From Pelotomaculum sp. (GTDB lineage Bacteria > Bacillota > Desulfotomaculia > Desulfotomaculales > Pelotomaculaceae): a stretch of 9,621 nt of DNA. The stretch is from contig DNIT01000136.1 of the NCBI GenBank assembly GCA_003489345.1, forward strand, positions 3,240 to 12,860, in the 5' to 3' direction. A program made the position numbers and the translations under genes. Below, piece after piece: positions 6,696 through 9,621 of the stretch; position 1 is the first letter of the stretch; every line of letters starts with the position of its first letter. The notes under the pieces were generated by a model. The model did not search any database and had not been told where the DNA came from. It saw nothing but the letters and a program-made list of their open reading frames with translations.

Positions 6696-7775
6696 TTACC
6701 GGATTCCTTTCCCTGAGCGCATTCTTTGTGAGACCTGGGAAGCCAGTTGGTAAATCCTTTCAGCCGATGCCGGGTCGAGCAAACCGGTGCCGCAGGCCGG
6801 AGTGATTAGACATTGCTTTAAAAGAGTATCCCGGTCAATCCCACGCCCGGTTAGTTCCGACCACTCCCCATCCAGGATGCCAAGCAGTGAATCCGCATCC
6901 TCGTCCATGGCGCGTCCATTGGTGGTTGGGATCAGGCCCCAGGCCAGCGCCCCCCCCCGGCTGAGGAAACTTTTTAGCGACGGGATAAAAGGAATCAGCG
7001 AGCTAAAGTAATTATAGGCGTCGAAGCTGACCACCTCCAGTTCCGCTTCAAAAAGGAGGGACCAGTCGATAGCGTCACAGGAGTGTGCTCCGGCCAGCGC
7101 GCCTGTTCCATGAATAGCTTGAGAAATAGTACTAAAGTCCTCCAGGATCATTTCCCTGGTCACTGTTATGTAGCTGGACTGCCCGTAGATGCCCAGCGCG
7201 GGGTCATCAATAAAAATCAATACCGGTAAACCAAAGCGACCCAGTTTCGTACCCTGCCAGGCCGCGCTGGAGGCTATTGATTTTACGACCAGATCTCTCA
7301 GCTGCTCGTCATAATAGGCGAAACGGCCCCGCTCATCCTTAACCTGGAAAGCAGCTGAAATAGGACCCACCACGTGGCCTTTCAGCATGCGGGCATCGCC
7401 TGCGCCTTTTTGCAAATCTTCCAGAAAGGCGTAAAACCCGGCCGCCGCTTCCACGGGAAGGGCAAATTCGTTAAGCGCCGCAAGGTCACCCTCTTCAGCG
7501 GCCAGATAGGTGGTATAAAATTCTGTAAGCCGGCTGTCCCAGTCATCTTTGGTGGTGTCAAAAAAGGTTTTATTCCCATCATCTACCAAGAGGCCGGTCT
7601 TTACCAGCGGTTTGAGGAACTGGTTGACAAAATGCTCCTCCCTGCCCCGCTGCGGCAACTGGGGCCAGTGGGGAATTTCCGGCAGGTACTTTTTAATCAT
7701 GTCAAGAGCATCAGCCGGGTCATGTTGCGGCATACTGCCGATGCCTGTGGCCATTCCGCCAGGTTCAAAGATCAT
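6696..7775 (-). CDS. MetE/UROD-superfamily methyltransferase-like protein (core methionine-synthase type)
   Basis: Predicted cytoplasmic TIM-barrel protein related to the catalytic half of cobalamin-independent methionine synthase. In MetE a zinc bound by His, Cys, Glu and Cys activates homocysteine thiol. Here the 359-residue protein has a GIGSMP start, a DDP motif (190-192), HSC (H231, C233) and PACGTG (C328), matching the HxC and final Cys ligands. The position of the MetE glutamate appears as VSFDAYNY, giving D252 instead. There is no N-terminal folate-binding half, as in the short 'core MetE' proteins that take methyl groups from other donors. Substrate and donor cannot be read from sequence. 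ATG 7775 has a GAGGGGGG Shine-Dalgarno 6 nt away. Leader copy A ends about 28 nt upstream. It forms an operon with the PHP gene. A 9-G run lies within the coding strand at 6958-6950, and the frame stays intact across it. Confidence 0.75.
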   Translation of the reverse strand: MIFEPGGMATGIGSMPQHDPADALDMIKKYLPEIPHWPQLPQRGREEHFVNQFLKPLVKTGLLVDDGNKTFFDTTKDDWDSRLTEFYTTYLAAEEGDLAALNEFALPVEAAAGFYAFLEDLQKGAGDARMLKGHVVGPISAAFQVKDERGRFAYYDEQLRDLVVKSIASSAAWQGTKLGRFGLPVLIFIDDPALGIYGQSSYITVTREMILEDFSTISQAIHGTGALAGAHSCDAIDWSLLFEAELEVVSFDAYNYFSSLIPFIPSLKSFLSRGGALAWGLIPTTNGRAMDEDADSLLGILDGEWSELTGRGIDRDTLLKQCLITPACGTGLLDPASAERIYQLASQVSQRMRSGKGIR

Positions 7776-7835
7776 GTTGGACCCCCCTCAAGTTATTAGC
7801 TGTTAATCCGCAAGCACTGCGGTTATCCATACAAG

Positions 7836-7991
7836 ATGCAGGTGCAATTTCAATCGCACACAGCGCGGTAGCGCCGTACTTGGGTATCTATCCTGAAAAT
7901 TAAATTCATCCTCTGCTGATGCCGTGTTAACGGCATGGTTGTCTCATGGTTGTCTAATGTAACTTTTGTGCGAATGAATTCGCACCTGCAT
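7836..7991. repeat. Element A bounded by 25-bp imperfect inverted repeats
   Basis: Left arm 7836-7860 and right arm 7967-7991 are inverted repeats, with 21 of the inner 24 positions identical after reverse complement, giving a 156-bp unit. The size and arms resemble a miniature inverted-repeat element. I see no clear target-site duplication, and homology to copy B continues past both arms, which does not fit a simple insertion. The arms form stem P1 of the candidate RNA. Confidence 0.75.
7934..7955. repeat. 11-bp tandem duplication inside leader copy A
   Basis: CATGGTTGTCT occurs twice without a gap (7934-7944, 7945-7955). Copy B has the corresponding sequence once (around 9141-9151). The extra unit sits on the 5' side of hairpin P2 in the RNA and leaves that hairpin intact. 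Confidence 0.9.
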
Positions 7992-8062
7992 TTTTTGTAG
8001 TATCTCCATGTGTAGCTGAGTAATTTTCGAATACGGGATATTGCCACGACCCACGTCCCAAA

Positions 8063-8962
8063 TCAGTTTAGTCTTTCCAGGCGCGGCCCCCAGCCTATCT
8101 CTCTTAGAAGGCCGGGATATAACGCGGGGTTTGCCGCGGCTCTCCCGCCAAGGAGGGTGACACAGATGGCTTCGAGCACGTTGGAACCATAAGACCTGCC
8201 TTCCAGAGAAGGCGCCGCTGTAACCAGCCACCGGGCGCCCCTTCTTTTCAGTTCAAGAACATCCCCGGCTGTCACGGTACTAGTAATAATGCTCTTCCCA
8301 CTGAGGTCGGCAGGCAGTCGGTACCGCAGAAAATGAAAATCACCGGCAATGATGTCGGCCTTTTGATAGAAGTGTTCAAATCGCGGCCGCGCGGTCTCCT
8401 GCCTTTTGCCCAAGGGATAAAGGAAACCTATGGGAAGCCGGCAAAGCAGGGGCAAGAACGCCCGTGCGGCTGCGCCGAAAGCTTTTAGGGAGTGAAAGGG
8501 TACCGGCAGCCCCAGGGCAAACAGCGCGTCCCCGATGATCAGCCGGCAGCCGGCCTCCTCCAGGGATTCCGCCAGGGCCCAACGGTCAAGCGCAGAGACT
8601 ATTAAAACAACCTGTCCCTGCCGCGGCCAACCGGCCTGGTTCTGGATAAACCGGATCAGTTCTTTTTCCACGGTGTCCTTTATACCGCTGCCGTCCACGA
8701 GCGGCGTACGGCTGACCTGGGCAGCCAGGCGCGCCCCGTCCCTGAGCTGGTAGCGTCTGGTTCCCGCCCGCAGGTAGAGGTTCACCCCCCCCAGGCCAAA
8801 GGCGTCAACCTTGCCGTCCAGATCACTGAGGAGTTTTGCCGCTCTGTCCAGGTCCCCGTCTGTACCGAAACGCTGAATGAGTAGCCGGCAACCGGAAACT
8901 TCGTTTTCAACCTCATGGTCGCGCCCGGCTGAGCCCAGGCTGACACTAACCACCCGCTTCAA
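8063..8962 (-). CDS. Conserved protein of uncertain function (family sometimes named quinate 5-dehydrogenase)
   Basis: The 299-residue protein begins KRVVSVSLGS. I recall similar Clostridia proteins labelled quinate 5-dehydrogenase, but see no standard dehydrogenase signature and would not rely on the name. Visible conserved-looking blocks are FGTDGD (32-37), VDAFGLGGVNLYL (52-64), TPLVDGSG (86-93), AGDFHFLRYRLP (206-217), TVTAGD (229-234) and EGRSYGSNVLEA (254-265). It has glycine-rich turns, no signal peptide, and one hydrophobic stretch (about 160-185) that is too broken for a clear membrane helix. I chose TTG 8962: GGGAG lies 8 nt upstream and the protein then begins in a family-like way. 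The frame is open to ATG 9067, but that extension is Arg/Cys-rich and runs into leader copy B. It is flanked on both sides by leader copies. Confidence 0.7.
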   Translation of the reverse strand: MKRVVSVSLGSAGRDHEVENEVSGCRLLIQRFGTDGDLDRAAKLLSDLDGKVDAFGLGGVNLYLRAGTRRYQLRDGARLAAQVSRTPLVDGSGIKDTVEKELIRFIQNQAGWPRQGQVVLIVSALDRWALAESLEEAGCRLIIGDALFALGLPVPFHSLKAFGAAARAFLPLLCRLPIGFLYPLGKRQETARPRFEHFYQKADIIAGDFHFLRYRLPADLSGKSIITSTVTAGDVLELKRRGARWLVTAAPSLEGRSYGSNVLEAICVTLLGGRAAANPALYPGLLREIGWGPRLERLN

Positions 8963-9018
8963 CAAAACCGCTCCCGCCCTTACTGTCAGCTCGTACAAAC
9001 GACGCACAAAGCATGCCA

Positions 9019-9230
9019 TGCCGCTTCGCCAGCGGCACCGCGTATTTATGCGCCATTTCAATCGCACAACGGCACGTTAGCGCCGTATTTGGGCCATCTA
9101 TCCTGGAAATTTCATCCTTCTGCTGATACCGCGTCAGCAGTATGGTTGTCTAAAGTGCCTTTTGTGCCCAATAAATTTGCACCTTGTATATATTTTAGGG
9201 ATTCGCTCTGTGAGCTGAACAGCTATTTTC
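9019..9230 (-). ncRNA. Candidate structured leader RNA, copy B
   Basis: Homologue of copy A in the same orientation, upstream of the gene at 8962. Read on the minus strand, P1 is shorter and broken: 9167-9163 with 9068-9064 (GCACA/UGUGC), a 5x5 internal loop, then an outer part around 9181-9172 with 9059-9051. P2 is 9143-9137 with 9132-9126, 7 bp including one G-U, loop UGAC. P3 is 9086-9080 with 9075-9069, 7 bp including one G-U, loop UAAC. P4 is 9037-9031 with 9025-9019, 7 bp, 5-nt loop. P2, P3 and P4 differ in sequence from copy A yet keep their pairing. With the 9233-9278 element it accounts for most of the 322-bp gene-free gap 8963-9284; the rest holds only the Shine-Dalgarno of the next gene. 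Confidence 0.6.
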
Positions 9231-9232
9231 AG

Positions 9233-9278
9233 GGAAGCAAAAGAACCGTCCCCCTGCTTCCGTGCTTCCGTGCTTCCG
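9233..9278. repeat. Short REP-like hairpin plus three 8-bp tandem repeats
   Basis: GGAAGCA (9233-9239) and TGCTTCC (9255-9261) form a 7-bp inverted repeat around AAAGAACCGTCCCCC. The right arm begins three exact tandem copies of TGCTTCCG (9255-9262, 9263-9270, 9271-9278). I recall the GGGGACGGTTCTTTT core as a dispersed repeat in Peptococcaceae and other Clostridia, at times near IS200-like Y1 transposases; that link is from memory. It starts 6 nt past the glycosyltransferase stop and has no T-run on the minus strand, so termination there is doubtful. Confidence 0.65.
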
Positions 9279-9284
9279 TTGTTT

Positions 9285-9621
9285 TTAAGTTATTGCTTCA
9301 CGGTACACTTCAAGAGTCCCCAGGGCGATACTCTGCCAATCGTAGACCGTAAGCACCTTTTTCCAGGCTTGTCTGCTCAAATCCCGGGCCAGGCCGGGGT
9401 TGATTAAAATTTCCCGGATGTAGTAGGCCAAAAGGTCCGGGCGAGCCGGGGGCGCCTTGTAACCGTCCATCCCGTGCGACACCACCTCGCTTAAGCCCCC
9501 GGTATCCGAAACAATTACAGGGACCTGAGCGGCCATTGCTTCCAGCGCCACAATTCCAAAAGGCTCATAAAGGCTGGGGAAAACAGCGACATCTGCCAGC
9601 TTTAGATACTGGTTCCGCCTG
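9285..9621 (-). CDS. GT4-family glycosyltransferase, C-terminal part (5' end beyond window)
   Basis: The frame is open from the right edge to a TAA at 9287-9285, giving 112 complete codons. My translation of the edge continues upstream of the GTG at 9551 without a stop, so that GTG is internal. It contains the GT-B donor-sugar site of family 4: ADVAVFPSLYEPFGIVALEA with the E-x7-E pair (EPFGIVALE), followed by VPVIVSDTGGLSEVV and a C-terminal helix with YDWQSIALGTLEVYREA. These retaining enzymes move a sugar from a nucleotide-sugar donor to glycans or lipids; the acceptor cannot be told from this part. It is upstream of, and same strand as, the TTG-start gene, but a 322-bp gap separates them. 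Confidence 0.9.
   Translation of the reverse strand, partial: RRNQYLKLADVAVFPSLYEPFGIVALEAMAAQVPVIVSDTGGLSEVVSHGMDGYKAPPARPDLLAYYIREILINPGLARDLSRQAWKKVLTVYDWQSIALGTLEVYREAIT

Larger units (their letters stand above)
7804..8028 (-). ncRNA. Candidate structured leader RNA, copy A
   Basis: Noncoding element upstream of the methyltransferase-like gene, homologous to copy B (9019-9230). Identical blocks include 7847-7860 = 9055-9068, 7869-7878 = 9078-9087, 7886-7895 = 9096-9105, 7946-7956 = 9142-9152 and 7963-7971 = 9159-9167. Read on the minus strand it folds as follows. P1 is a long closing stem, 7991-7967 with 7860-7836 (25 positions, 2 mismatches). P2 is 7936-7930 with 7925-7919, 7 bp, loop UAAC. 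P3 is 7877-7871 with 7866-7860, 7 bp, loop UACC. P4 is 7825-7818 with 7812-7804, 8 bp, one bulge, 5-nt loop. P4 is not followed by a T-run, so it is not a terminator. Conserved unpaired blocks are ACAACC, CAGCAGA..GGAUGAA, CAGGAUAGAU and CCCAA. I do not recognise a known riboswitch; a MITE-like repeat is the main alternative. Confidence 0.6.

Noticed and set aside
7847..7860. GTGCGATTGAAAT on the minus strand resembles the GATTGAAA end of many CRISPR repeats
   Set aside because: Only two copies exist 1.2 kb apart, with no regular spacers and no cas genes; coincidence is more likely.
7804..8028. Known riboswitch classes (cobalamin, SAM-I, THF, T-box) for the leader elements
   Set aside because: None of their conserved core sequences that I can recall appears in either copy; a covariance-model search would be decisive.
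7850..8231. Small minus-strand frames at 7850-8047 and 7944-8231
   Set aside because: They run through the structured repeat A and into the 3' end of the neighbouring gene in another frame; composition is Arg/Cys-rich and copy B does not preserve the frame.
8963..9067. N-terminal extension of the 8063-8962 gene to ATG 9067 or ATG 9019
   Set aside because: The extension is Arg/Cys-rich and partly overlaps the conserved noncoding element B; a Shine-Dalgarno and a family-like N-terminus support TTG 8962.
9233..9261. Rho-independent terminator for the glycosyltransferase gene
   Set aside because: On the minus strand the hairpin is followed by CTGAAAATAG rather than a T-run, and the loop is long.

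Overview
The window reads as a chromosomal segment of a spore-forming, meso-diaminopimelate Firmicute of the Peptococcaceae type (Pelotomaculum/Desulfotomaculum-like). This rests on the mraZ-rsmH-ftsL-PBP-murE order, the DNPR (meso-DAP) signature in MurE, the two-PASTA class B PBP, G-rich Shine-Dalgarno sites and frequent GTG/TTG starts. The genus is inference. Every gene found lies on the minus strand, so the window reads from right to left.

Layout in transcription order. (1) 9621-9285: the C-terminal end of a GT4 glycosyltransferase, cut by the window edge. (2) 9284-8963: a 322-bp gap with a short hairpin/tandem-repeat element (9233-9278) and then leader copy B (9230-9019). (3) 8962-8063: a conserved protein of uncertain function with a TTG start. 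(4) 8062-7776: a gap filled by leader copy A (8028-7804). (5) 7775-6696: a MetE/UROD-fold methyltransferase-like protein with an HxC...C metal site, followed after 2 nt by (6) 6693-5890, a PHP-family phosphoesterase of the HisJ type. A rho-independent terminator lies at 5872-5846. (7) 5814-5751: promoter and three 10-bp-spaced MraZ boxes. (8) The division and cell-wall (dcw) cluster: mraZ, rsmH, ftsL, a class B PBP and, after a 180-bp leader, murE, which runs off the left edge.

The dcw genes form a regulated unit. MraZ represses its own promoter, RsmH methylates 16S rRNA, FtsL and the PBP act at the septum, and MurE adds the third stem-peptide residue to the precursor.

The most unusual signal is the pair of homologous, roughly 212-225-nt elements A and B. 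They lie in the same orientation, each just upstream of a different minus-strand gene. Read as RNA, both fold into the same plan: a closing stem, two 7-bp hairpins with UNAC/UACC-type tetraloops, and a hairpin before the ribosome-binding site. Several base pairs differ between the copies in a pairing-preserving way. I do not match them to a riboswitch class I know. The best readings are an undescribed cis-regulatory leader RNA family, or a MITE-like repeat family selected for RNA structure.
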